Source of the DNA: Fundicoccus_A sp052115865
GTDB lineage: Bacteria > Bacillota > Bacilli > Lactobacillales > Aerococcaceae
Assembly (NCBI RefSeq): GCF_052115865.1
Contig: NZ_JBQKME010000004.1
Location: forward strand, 124,001-188,000
Direction: 5' to 3'
DNA length: 64,000 nt
The position numbers and the translations under genes are program-made. The notes beneath the pieces were generated by a model. The model ran no database searches. It worked only from the letters and a program-made list of their open reading frames with translations, and was not told the origin of the DNA. Shown here one piece after another: positions 1 to 8,363 of this stretch; position 1 is the stretch's first letter; each line of letters begins with the position of its first letter.

Positions 1-2283
1 ACAGTAGGAAATGTGATTGGTAATTACCATCCGCATGGGGATTCTTCTGTTTACGAAGCCATGGTTAGGATGAGTCAAGATTGGAAATTACGCTATCCGT
101 TAGTGGATATGCATGGTAATAACGGTAGTATGGATGGAGACCCAGCTGCAGCGATGCGGTATACGGAGGCCCGTTTATCTCCTATTGCCGGTGAATTATT
201 GAGAGACTTAAGAAGTCAAACGGTTGATTATTTACTCAACTTTGATGATACGCTTGAAGAGCCGACTGTCCTGCCAGCCCGCATTCCGAATTTGTTAATT
301 AATGGTGCGACAGGGATTTCTGCCGGTTATGCGACCGAAATACCACCACATAACTTAAAAGAAGTTCTAGATGCCTTAATTTACATGTTAGGCCATAAAC
401 GTTATGACCTAGATAAAATTATGACATTTATTCAAGGTCCTGATTTTCCAACCGGTGGTATTATTCAAGGAAAAGACGATATCCGAAAAGCATTTAAAAA
501 AGGACAAGGTAAAATTGTTGTTCGTGCTTTGACTGAAATTGAGAATTTAAAAGGAAGTAAATCACAAATCGTGATCACTGAATTACCTTATGACGTCAAT
601 AAATCAAAATTAATTCAACGCTTGGATGATATCCGAATCCAGAAGAAAATTGATGGTATAGCAGAAGTTCGCGATGAATCAGACCGGACAGGTGTTCGGG
701 TAGTTGTTGAATTACGCCGTGATATTAACGCTAACGATGTATTGAATTATTTATTAAAAAATTCTGATTTACAAATCAACTACCACTTAAATATGGTGGC
801 CATTAATAATCGCCGTCCTGAAGTGGTAAGCTTATTACAAATTCTAGAAGCTTATTTAACCCACCAACGTGATATTATTCGTCGACGAACAGAATTTAAT
901 CTGAATCGTGATCAAGAGCGTCTACATATCGTAGATGGATTAATTCGAGTTGTTTCCATCTTGGATGAAGTGATTGCGACTATTCGCGCATCTGAAAACA
1001 AGGCCGATGCTAAAAATAATTTAGTAGAACAATTCGATTTTTCTTTAGATCAAGCAGAAGCAATTGTTTCTTTACAATTATACCGTTTAACTAATACCGA
1101 CGTTGTAGCCTTACAAAACGAGAAACTAGAATTAAACGAACAAATTTTAATGTATCAAAACATTTTAAATAATGAAGAAACTTTGAATAAAGTTCTTAGC
1201 CAAGAGTTGAAAGAACTTAAAAATAAATATCCCAGCCAAAGACGGACTAAAATTGAAGACGAAGTAGAAGAAATTACCGTTTCAACGGCTTTAATTATTC
1301 CAAAAGAAACCGTCAATGTTTCAATTACAAAAGAAGGGTATATAAAACGCACCAGCGTACGTTCATTTGCCTCTTCTGATACGATGGACTTAGGAAGCCG
1401 TGATTTTGATTACCCGGTCTTTGTTAAAGAAATGTCAACGCATGATCAACTTGTGATTGTGACAAATAAGGGGAATTATATCCACTTACCGGTTCATGAA
1501 CTTCCCGATATTCGCTGGAAGGAATTAGGTCGTCATCTATCTCAGTATTATCAATTAGAGCCGAACGAACAAGTACTGAATGTTTTCGAAGCTGCTGAAG
1601 ATATTGAGGGGAACGAAAAAGATGGAGCAAATGATTTAATTGTTTTAGCAAGCAAACTAGGTAAGATTAAACAAACCTTCATGAATCAATTTACTACTTA
1701 TCGAAGCTATAAGACTAAAACAGCCATGGCCATGAAATTGGCCGATGATGACGAATTAGTCAGTGCCAATCGTGTAAAAGCGGATCAAGCTTACGAGGTA
1801 GTTATTTTAACACAGCGAAGTTATGCTATTCGTTATGATTTAAATGAAGTAGCAATTAGTGGATTGAAAACCCAAGGTGTTGTTTCTATTAACCTAAAAT
1901 CAGATGATGAAATCATTGCGGTAATAATTGATCCACATGTCGATTCTGACTCTGAAATTTTAGCCTTGACGCAACGGGGGAATCTGAAACACTTTAAGAC
2001 GGATATTATTCCATTGGTTAACAATCGAAATAGTAGAGGTCTTTTGATGTTGAAAGAACTTAAGCAAAACCCACATCGCTTTATTGCCGCTTTCTTAATT
2101 GAACAGAATGATTTACCTTTTGTTATTCAAGGGGATACAGGTGATAAAATTGAGTTATTTGCCAAAGATATTCCGCTTTCTGACCGTTTGGCTAATGGAT
2201 CAACGATTAAAGATCTGGATAAATTAGGTCAAATTATTACGATGCACCCCGCACATTTAAAACTATTAGCTGAAGAAAATTAG
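1..2283 (+). CDS. parC: DNA topoisomerase IV subunit A, 5'-truncated by window edge
   Basis: This is the DNA-breaking subunit of topoisomerase IV, which with ParE decatenates daughter chromosomes. The frame is open from base 1 (TVGNVIGNYHPHGDSS), so the true start lies upstream. The DMHGNNGSMDGDPAAAMRYTEARL region is characteristic; its catalytic tyrosine (RYT) is the codon at 160-162. The central coiled tower and a C-terminal beta-pinwheel with degenerate repeats follow. ParC is preferred over GyrA because of this signature and the weakly conserved C-terminal repeats. The gene ends just before a strong terminator. parE would be expected immediately upstream, outside the window. Confidence 0.95.
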   Translation, partial: TVGNVIGNYHPHGDSSVYEAMVRMSQDWKLRYPLVDMHGNNGSMDGDPAAAMRYTEARLSPIAGELLRDLRSQTVDYLLNFDDTLEEPTVLPARIPNLLINGATGISAGYATEIPPHNLKEVLDALIYMLGHKRYDLDKIMTFIQGPDFPTGGIIQGKDDIRKAFKKGQGKIVVRALTEIENLKGSKSQIVITELPYDVNKSKLIQRLDDIRIQKKIDGIAEVRDESDRTGVRVVVELRRDINANDVLNYLLKNSDLQINYHLNMVAINNRRPEVVSLLQILEAYLTHQRDIIRRRTEFNLNRDQERLHIVDGLIRVVSILDEVIATIRASENKADAKNNLVEQFDFSLDQAEAIVSLQLYRLTNTDVVALQNEKLELNEQILMYQNILNNEETLNKVLSQELKELKNKYPSQRRTKIEDEVEEITVSTALIIPKETVNVSITKEGYIKRTSVRSFASSDTMDLGSRDFDYPVFVKEMSTHDQLVIVTNKGNYIHLPVHELPDIRWKELGRHLSQYYQLEPNEQVLNVFEAAEDIEGNEKDGANDLIVLASKLGKIKQTFMNQFTTYRSYKTKTAMAMKLADDDELVSANRVKADQAYEVVILTQRSYAIRYDLNEVAISGLKTQGVVSINLKSDDEIIAVIIDPHVDSDSEILALTQRGNLKHFKTDIIPLVNNRNSRGLLMLKELKQNPHRFIAAFLIEQNDLPFVIQGDTGDKIELFAKDIPLSDRLANGSTIKDLDKLGQIITMHPAHLKLLAEEN

Positions 2284-2290
2284 AAAAATA

Positions 2291-2320
2291 CGACCTCATG
2301 AGTTAAAGAGGTCGATTTTT
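2291..2320 (+). terminator. Rho-independent terminator after parC
   Basis: CGACCTC (2291-2297) pairs with GAGGTCG (2308-2314) and is followed by ATTTTTTAT. It separates parC from the pfl genes. Confidence 0.85.
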
Positions 2321-2440
2321 TATTTAATAAATAATTTTTAATAGAAGTAGGTTTAAAGTAGTGTTCCATTTCACATGATACAGATTTAAACAGTTAAGAA
2401 CATTTTAATAGTACAGAATAGGACAACTGTTTCAAATGAC

Positions 2441-2485
2441 AAATTTCACAATAAGTATTGATATTATTTATAGATATGCTATACT
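2441..2485 (+). promoter_or_regulatory. Putative pflB promoter with Rex-like half site
   Basis: A near-consensus promoter TTGATA (2458-2463), 16-bp spacer, TATACT (2480-2485) lies 44 bases before pflB. A TTTCACA half site (2444-2450) lies just upstream and another TTTCACA occurs near 2369. These resemble half sites of the redox repressor Rex, which controls fermentation genes in many Firmicutes. The promoter reading is fairly good; the Rex assignment is a guess from half sites only. Confidence 0.5.
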
Positions 2486-2529
2486 AAAGGCGTAGGTTTA
2501 ATGCAGTAATATTTATTAGGAGGAATTTT

Positions 2530-4758
2530 ATGGAACAGTGGCAAGGTTTTAAGGGAACAACATGGCAAAATGAAATTAATGTTCGTGACTTTATTCAAGA
2601 GAATTATACTGTTTATGAAGGCGATGACTCATTTTTAGCTGGCCCAACGCAAGCGACAACTGATTTATGGGATCAAATTATGGATTTATCACGCCAAGAA
2701 CGTGAAGCCGGTGGCGTTTTAGATATGGATACAAAAATCGTTTCAACGATTACTTCACATGGAGCCGGTTACTTAAACAAAGAAACTGAGAAAATTGTGG
2801 GTGTTCAAACAGACGTACCTTTCAAACGTAGTTTACAACCATTTGGTGGTATTCGTATGTCTGAAGCTGCTTTAAGTTCATATGGCTATGAAATTGATCC
2901 AGAAGTTAAAGATATATTCACTCACTATCGTAAAACGCATAACCAAGGTGTATTCGATGCTTATACGCCAGACATGCGTGCAGCCCGTAAATCTGGTGTT
3001 ATTACTGGTTTACCAGATGCTTATGGTAGAGGGCGTATTATCGGTGACTACCGCCGTGTTGCATTATACGGTGTTGATCGCTTAATGGAAGAAAAAGCGA
3101 AAGACTTTGCCAATATTGGTTACGGAACTATGTCAAATGATGTTATTCAATTACGTGAAGAAGTTAATGAGCAATACCGTGCTTTAAGTGAATTGAAAGA
3201 ATTAGGAAATATTTATGGCTTTGATATTTCAAAACCTGCTACAACAGCGCAAGAAGCATTCCAATGGTTATACTTGGGATATTTAGCTGCTATTAAAGAA
3301 CAAAATGGGGCTGCGATGTCATTAGGACGTACATCAACCTTCTTAGATATTTATATTGAACGTGACTTAGCTGAAGGCCGCTTAACAGAAGAAACAGCTC
3401 AAGAATTAGTAGACCACTTTGTTATGAAATTACGTTTGGTAAAATTTGCCAGAACACCTGACTATAACGAATTATTCTCAGGAGACCCAACTTGGGTAAC
3501 TGAATCGATTGCTGGTATGGGAGTAGACGGTCGTCCACTAGTAACAAAGAGTTCATTCCGTTTCTTACATACATTAAGTAATTTAGGTCCCGCACCAGAA
3601 CCAAACTTAACTGTTTTATGGTCACCAAAATTACCTGAAGCCTTTAAAAATTTTGCAGCAAAAATGTCGATTGAATCTTCTGCGATTCAATATGAAAATG
3701 ACGAAGCTATGCGTCCAATTTATGGTGATGACTATGCTATTGCTTGTTGTGTATCGGCAATGGAAGTTGGTAAACAAATGCAATTCTTCGGTGCTCGTGC
3801 CAACCTTGCTAAAGCCTTATTATATGCGATTAATGGTGGGGTAGATGAAAAATCTAAAGCTCAAGTGGCACCTGCTTATGAAAAAATTACGTCAGAATAC
3901 TTAGATTACGATGAAGTAATGGAAAAATATGATACTATGCTAGAATGGTTAGCTGGTTTATATATTAATTCATTAAATATCATCCACTATATGCATGATA
4001 AATATAGCTACGAACGTTTACAAATGGCTGTTCAAGATACAGATATGAAGCGTACAATGGCAACTGGTATCGCTGGTTTCTCAGTAGCTATCGACTCATT
4101 ATCTGCTATTAAATATGCGAAAGTTAAAGCTATCCGTGATGAAGACGGTATTGTTGTAGACTATGAAGTTGAAGGCGACTTCCCTAAATATGGTAATAAC
4201 GATGATCGTGCTGACCAAATTGGGGTAGATTTACTAAAATCATTTATGTCTAAAGTTAAAAAACATCCAACTTACCGTGATGCCGTTCATACCACATCCA
4301 TCTTAACCATTACGTCTAACGTTGTTTATGGTAAGAAGACTGGTAATACGCCAGATGGCCGTCGTGCAGGTGAACCATTTGCACCAGGTGCTAACCCAAT
4401 GCATGGCCGTGATACACACGGAGCTTTAGCTAGCTTGTCATCTGTTGCAAAAATGCCTTATGAATATTCATTAGACGGTATTTCCAATACTTTCTCAATC
4501 ATTCCTAAAGCTTTAGGTAAAGATGATATGACACAACAAGAAAACTTATCTAGCCTATTAGATGGTTACTCTAAAAAAGGTGGTCACCACTTAAACGTTA
4601 ACGTATTTAACCGTGATACTTTATTAGATGCGATGGAACATCCAGAAAATTACCCTCAATTAACCATCCGTGTTTCTGGTTATGCTGTTAACTTTATTAA
4701 ATTAACCCGTGAACAACAATTAGATGTAATTAATCGTACAATGCATAGTTCAATGTAA
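2530..4758 (+). CDS. pflB: Formate C-acetyltransferase (pyruvate formate-lyase)
   Basis: This glycyl radical enzyme converts pyruvate and CoA to acetyl-CoA and formate during anaerobic fermentation in the cytoplasm. It has 742 residues, typical of the family. The adjacent active-site cysteines are in IACCVSAMEVG (Cys406/Cys407), and the radical glycine is Gly717 in the C-terminal RVSGYAVNF motif. An AGGAGGA ribosome binding site precedes the ATG. The activase pflA follows after a short intergenic hairpin, and adhE at 30228 supplies the ethanol branch that uses the acetyl-CoA. Confidence 0.97.
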   Translation: MEQWQGFKGTTWQNEINVRDFIQENYTVYEGDDSFLAGPTQATTDLWDQIMDLSRQEREAGGVLDMDTKIVSTITSHGAGYLNKETEKIVGVQTDVPFKRSLQPFGGIRMSEAALSSYGYEIDPEVKDIFTHYRKTHNQGVFDAYTPDMRAARKSGVITGLPDAYGRGRIIGDYRRVALYGVDRLMEEKAKDFANIGYGTMSNDVIQLREEVNEQYRALSELKELGNIYGFDISKPATTAQEAFQWLYLGYLAAIKEQNGAAMSLGRTSTFLDIYIERDLAEGRLTEETAQELVDHFVMKLRLVKFARTPDYNELFSGDPTWVTESIAGMGVDGRPLVTKSSFRFLHTLSNLGPAPEPNLTVLWSPKLPEAFKNFAAKMSIESSAIQYENDEAMRPIYGDDYAIACCVSAMEVGKQMQFFGARANLAKALLYAINGGVDEKSKAQVAPAYEKITSEYLDYDEVMEKYDTMLEWLAGLYINSLNIIHYMHDKYSYERLQMAVQDTDMKRTMATGIAGFSVAIDSLSAIKYAKVKAIRDEDGIVVDYEVEGDFPKYGNNDDRADQIGVDLLKSFMSKVKKHPTYRDAVHTTSILTITSNVVYGKKTGNTPDGRRAGEPFAPGANPMHGRDTHGALASLSSVAKMPYEYSLDGISNTFSIIPKALGKDDMTQQENLSSLLDGYSKKGGHHLNVNVFNRDTLLDAMEHPENYPQLTIRVSGYAVNFIKLTREQQLDVINRTMHSSM

Positions 4759-4770
4759 TGACTTGTTTCT

Positions 4771-4800
4771 AAAAGACTGATCATTGCGATCAGTCTTTTA
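4771..4800 (+). terminator. Terminator between pflB and pflA
   Basis: AAAAGACTGATC, a 5-base loop and GATCAGTCTTTTAG form a strong stem followed by a short T tract. It should make pflA transcription lower than pflB, which fits the need for catalytic amounts of activase. Confidence 0.75.
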
Positions 4801-4830
4801 GTTTATCATACAAAGAGGAGGTGACATCAT

Positions 4831-5604
4831 TTGAATAATACAGTTGCTGCACCGACGACAGGATTTGTTCACTCAACGGAAAGTTTTGGTTCAGTTGACG
4901 GTCCCGGTATACGTTTCATTACTTTTCTGCAAGGATGTCGCATGCGTTGTGAATTTTGCCATAATCCCGATACTTGGAATACTAAAGGTGGGACAGAATA
5001 TACACCTGAACAATTGTTCAACGAAGCCATTCGTTATAAGGATTTTTGGGGAACAAAAGGGGGAGTCACTGTCAGTGGTGGTGAACCTTTACTTCAAATT
5101 GATTTTATTATCGAGTTTTTCAAAATATGTAAAGCAAATGGTGTGAATACTTGTTTAGACTCTTGTGGGGGTCCATTTACACGAAAAGAGCCTTTCTTTA
5201 GTCGTTTTGAGGAATTAATGAAATATACCGATCTGATGTTATTAGATATTAAACACATTGATAACGAAGGTCACCGTAAATTAACCGGTCATCCTAATGA
5301 AAATATCATTGAATTAGCCCGCTATCTTGATGAAATTAATCAGCCTATTTGGGTACGTCATGTGTTAGTGCCAGAACGAACAGATTACGATGAATACTTA
5401 ATTCGCTTAAGTGACTTTGTGAGTAGTTTATCCAATGTTTTAAAATTTGAAATTTTACCTTACCACAAGTTAGGGGTCTACAAATATGAAGCCTTAGGTA
5501 TTCGTTACCGACTAGAAGGTATCGAACCACCGACAGCTGATCGCGTAGAAAATGCGAAACGCATCCTAAGAACTGAAGAATATAAAGGTTATTTAAATGC
5601 TTAA
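4831..5604 (+). CDS. pflA: Pyruvate formate-lyase activating enzyme (radical SAM)
   Basis: This enzyme uses S-adenosylmethionine and a 4Fe-4S cluster to install the glycyl radical on PflB. The cluster motif CxxxCxxC is complete (Cys36, Cys40, Cys43 in GCRMRCEFCHN) and the SAM-binding VSGGEPLLQ follows. The 257-residue length is typical. The start is TTG at 4831: AGGAGGTG at 4816-4823 sits 7 bases upstream and no better ATG exists. It lies directly downstream of its substrate gene. Confidence 0.95.
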   Translation: MNNTVAAPTTGFVHSTESFGSVDGPGIRFITFLQGCRMRCEFCHNPDTWNTKGGTEYTPEQLFNEAIRYKDFWGTKGGVTVSGGEPLLQIDFIIEFFKICKANGVNTCLDSCGGPFTRKEPFFSRFEELMKYTDLMLLDIKHIDNEGHRKLTGHPNENIIELARYLDEINQPIWVRHVLVPERTDYDEYLIRLSDFVSSLSNVLKFEILPYHKLGVYKYEALGIRYRLEGIEPPTADRVENAKRILRTEEYKGYLNA

Positions 5605-5615
5605 TTGATATTAAT

Positions 5616-5646
5616 CCTGCCGAAATTGATTTTGGTAGGTTTTTTT
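5616..5646 (+). terminator. Terminator after pflA
   Basis: CCTGCCGAAA (5616-5625) pairs with TTTTGGTAGG (5630-5639, two G-T pairs), followed by seven T residues. Confidence 0.85.
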
Positions 5647-5653
5647 GCGTTAC

Positions 5654-5760
5654 GATACCTTTATAAGGGTATCATTTGGAATGATACCTTATTTGGGGTA
5701 TCAACTTGAATGATACCTTAAGAAAGGTATCAAATCGGATGATATCTCTTGAAGGATATC
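5654..5760 (+). repeat. Four 29-bp repeats, each an inverted repeat (GATACC-N8-GGTATC); probable operator array
   Basis: GATACC starts at 5654, 5683 and 5712, and the variant GATATC at 5741, an exact 29-bp period. In each unit the matching GGTATC (GATATC in the last) starts 14 bases later, giving a 20-bp palindrome. The last unit overlaps a possible -35 (TTGAAG, 5749-5754); TAAAAT at 5772-5777 is a possible -10. The array ends 39 bases before the likely satD start. The simplest reading is a cooperative binding site for a dimeric regulator, perhaps SatD itself through its C-terminal HTH. Spacers are only about 9 bp, so it is not a CRISPR array. Confidence 0.8.
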
Positions 5761-5799
5761 ATTATATTTGTTAAAATCAGTCCTGAGGAGTTGGGTGAC

Positions 5800-6474
5800 T
5801 TGAAAAAAAACTATATTGTGATCATGGGGGATATTGTTTCTTCTAAACAAATAAATAACCGCGCCAAAGTACAAGATAAATTACGCGATGTCCTAAAAGA
5901 CATTAATTTAAAATACAAAGCATCCATTGCTTCTAACTTTATGATTTCTTTAGGCGATGAATTTCAAGGGTTAATTACGTCTCCGAAAGAGATATTTAAT
6001 ATTATTGGGGATATTGAGGCAAAAATTGCACCGGTCAAAATTCGTTTTAGTGTCGGAATTGGGACGGTGGCGACAGAGGTAGTGGCAACGTCTTCTATTG
6101 AAATGGATGGGACAGCTTATCATCGTGCGCGACAAATGCTTGTCGAATTAAAAGAAATTGAAGGGCAATATACAAGTCCGCAAACAAATATACTGCTTAA
6201 AAGTCATGTGAAAAATATGACAGTTGATGGCTTAATTAATAGTTTGTTGGCATCCAATTATGCCTTAAAGTCAAAGTGGACCGATCGACAAGTAGAAGTG
6301 ATTCAAGCCTATTTGAATCATAATCAAAATCAGTATCAAACGGCTGCCTTTTTAGATATTGCCCAGCCAAATGTATCCAAATCGTTGAGTAATGCTAAAT
6401 TTTATACTTACATTTCTGCAATTAAAGCTATTGAAGCCTTTTTAGTGTCTGAAGGAGAGTGGGCTGATGAATGA
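5800..6474 (+). CDS. satD: SatD family protein with C-terminal helix-turn-helix
   Basis: This resembles the SatD family, named from an acid-tolerance locus of Streptococcus mutans; the biochemical function is not established. The N-terminal part (VIMGDIVSSKQ... MISLGDEFQGLI) is the family core. The C-terminal 45 residues contain a helix-turn-helix-like stretch (AAFLDIAQPNVSKSLSNAKF), implying DNA binding. TTG at 5800 is preferred because TGAGGAG lies just upstream; an in-frame ATG at 5749 sits inside the palindromic array and has no ribosome binding site. It overlaps the next gene by 8 bases, so the two are probably translationally coupled. Confidence 0.8.
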   Translation: MKKNYIVIMGDIVSSKQINNRAKVQDKLRDVLKDINLKYKASIASNFMISLGDEFQGLITSPKEIFNIIGDIEAKIAPVKIRFSVGIGTVATEVVATSSIEMDGTAYHRARQMLVELKEIEGQYTSPQTNILLKSHVKNMTVDGLINSLLASNYALKSKWTDRQVEVIQAYLNHNQNQYQTAAFLDIAQPNVSKSLSNAKFYTYISAIKAIEAFLVSEGEWADE

Positions 6475-7147
6475 AACAGTAACTAAATTATTAATGCTTG
6501 CACTTATTATTGTGGAGTTTTATTTGCCTACTAATTTCAGCTTTTCTCCCAGCCTAATTTATGGGCTACTTCAACTCATTTTTATTATTCCATTTTGGAG
6601 CCTGCCGTTATTGGTCCTAATTATTGTCTTAACGATAATTCATTTCACTATAAATGCTTTTTGGACTTATGATGGCGATCGAAAGAAATTTGTCGTGTTT
6701 GTATGTTTGTTAGCTTGTATTTATACTGGCGATATTTATTTGATTTTAAATGGTTTTTCATTGAATCCGCTTGGCTGGTTTGCTCAACTACAACAATTAT
6801 TACAATTTGATGTGGACCAATTGGTTTCTTGGGCGGTATTGTTGCTGTTAATCCATCGGCCCGCAAGCCAATTGGTCAAGCATAGTTTATATCGTTTTAG
6901 GCCGCATGAAGAAACGATTGAACAAGGCCATCCTAATGCGGGAGCATTAATAGGGAGTTTGGAACGAATAATGATTTTGTTGTTTCTATCACAAGGACAA
7001 TTTGCAGCGATTGGCTTTATTTTAACGGCAAAGTCGATTGCTCGTTACAATAAGATTGTTGAAGACCCTTATTTTTCTGAATATTTCTTGCTTGGGACTT
7101 TATTTAGTACCATCATCGTTATTGGAAGTTTTTATTTATTTTTCTAA
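6467..7147 (+). CDS. DUF3307 family integral membrane protein
   Basis: The protein has 226 residues with about six hydrophobic segments spread along the chain. The C-terminal half (GALIGSLERIMILLFLSQGQ, then LTAKSIARYNKI) matches my recollection of DUF3307 proteins, which commonly sit next to SatD-like genes. Its ATG lies inside the end of satD. A DNA-binding, SatD-like partner and a membrane protein under one repeat-rich operator suggest a small stress or acid-response module, but no activity can be assigned. Confidence 0.75.
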   Translation: MNETVTKLLMLALIIVEFYLPTNFSFSPSLIYGLLQLIFIIPFWSLPLLVLIIVLTIIHFTINAFWTYDGDRKKFVVFVCLLACIYTGDIYLILNGFSLNPLGWFAQLQQLLQFDVDQLVSWAVLLLLIHRPASQLVKHSLYRFRPHEETIEQGHPNAGALIGSLERIMILLFLSQGQFAAIGFILTAKSIARYNKIVEDPYFSEYFLLGTLFSTIIVIGSFYLFF

Positions 7148-7224
7148 AGATTTAAAGAAGGGTCATTTTTTGCTATCTTTGTGTTAAAATAAATACATTA
7201 CCACTACATAGGAGGATTTAATCC

Positions 7225-8154
7225 ATGTCAAAAATTTTAGTATTCGGTCATAAAAACCCCGATACAGATACGATTGCTTCTGCAATTGCATTTGATTATT
7301 ATCTTGAAAAATTAGGTTATGACTCTGAAGCAGTTGCGCTTGGTGAGCCTAATGAAGAGACAGCTTATGCCTTAGAGCATTTTAACATTGAAGCACCACG
7401 TATTATCGAAACGGCTGCTAATGAAGTGAGTCAGGTAGCATTAGTGGACCATAACGAACCTCAACAATCTGTCAATGATATTAAAGATGTTGAAGTAACG
7501 TATGTCATTGACCACCACCGTATCAATGGTTTTGAAACAGCACATCCTTTGTATTACCGAGCTGAACCGATTGGCTCAACTGCGTCTGTTTTATATAAAA
7601 TGTTTGAAGAAAAAGACTTCGATATTCCATCTGCTGTCGCTGGTATGATGTTATCGGCAATTATTTCTGACACCTTATTATTAAAATCTCCAACCACTAC
7701 TCAAGAAGATGAAAAAATTGCTTATAGATTAGCGAAAATCGCTGAAGTTAATTTAGAAGAATACGGTTTAGACTTGCTTAAAGCCGGCACAAATCTATCA
7801 AGCAAATCAGCTGAAGAATTACTTAATTCAGACTCAAAAGTATTTGATATGCATGGCCATCAAGTTCAAATCGCACAAATAAATACCGTTGATTTTGCGG
7901 ATGTAACTTCTCGAAAAGAAGAAATTATTGAAGCCGTTAATGCAACTTTAATAAACTCGGATGTTGAATTGTTTGTCGTATTAGTCACAGATATCTTAGA
8001 AAATAATTCCTTCGCTTATGTTGTCGGACAAAATATGGATGCAGTCGAAACAGCTTTCCAACAACAAGTTTTTGATCAAGAAATCCAATTACCAGGTGTC
8101 GTTTCACGTAAGAAACAAATCGTCCCACAGTTAACGGATGCTTTAGAAGGATAG
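7225..8154 (+). CDS. ppaC: Manganese-dependent inorganic pyrophosphatase (family II)
   Basis: It hydrolyses pyrophosphate to phosphate, pulling biosynthetic reactions forward. Family II DHH motifs are visible: GHKNPDTDTIAS at the N-terminus, VDHNE, and VIDHHRI. The C-terminal DHHA2 domain ends with the substrate-binding SRKKQIVP. The length of 309 residues is normal. AGGAGG lies upstream of ATG and a strong terminator follows, so it is probably a single-gene unit. Confidence 0.97.
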   Translation: MSKILVFGHKNPDTDTIASAIAFDYYLEKLGYDSEAVALGEPNEETAYALEHFNIEAPRIIETAANEVSQVALVDHNEPQQSVNDIKDVEVTYVIDHHRINGFETAHPLYYRAEPIGSTASVLYKMFEEKDFDIPSAVAGMMLSAIISDTLLLKSPTTTQEDEKIAYRLAKIAEVNLEEYGLDLLKAGTNLSSKSAEELLNSDSKVFDMHGHQVQIAQINTVDFADVTSRKEEIIEAVNATLINSDVELFVVLVTDILENNSFAYVVGQNMDAVETAFQQQVFDQEIQLPGVVSRKKQIVPQLTDALEG

Positions 8155-8170
8155 TTAGATACAATAAATA

Positions 8171-8219
8171 AAACCGTAAGTCGCCCCTTAAGAAATAAAT
8201 GGGTGTCTTACGGTTTTTT
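8171..8219 (+). terminator. Terminator after ppaC
   Basis: AAACCGTAAG (8171-8180) pairs with CTTACGGTTT (8207-8216), then further T residues. The preceding A-rich sequence means it could also act on the reverse strand. Confidence 0.85.
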
Positions 8220-8251
8220 GGTTTATAGAAGTGAGATGGTCGGCGCGCTCG

Positions 8252-8318
8252 TTTGAAAAGGTTGTTTCATCCGAGCGGCGATATCGCAGTGATTTGAAAT
8301 CCCAGTTTCATCCAAGCG
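8252..8318. repeat. Two-copy GC-rich imperfect repeat between convergent genes
   Basis: GTTTCATCCGAGCG (8264-8277) and GTTTCATCCAAGCG (8305-8318) are 41 bp apart, each preceded by TTTGAAA. The stretch is clearly more GC-rich than its surroundings and has no open frame. It looks like part of an interspersed repeat family, but whether copies occur elsewhere in the genome cannot be seen here. Confidence 0.45.
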
Positions 8319-8363
8319 CTACCGCCTAACCAACCACATTCAGTCCCGCCATCTCCCAATCAC

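Noticed and set aside
5654..5760. CRISPR array (four regular 29-bp repeats)
   Set aside because: The 29 bases are the full repeat period with an internal palindrome and leave only about 9 variable bases between units; no cas genes are nearby.
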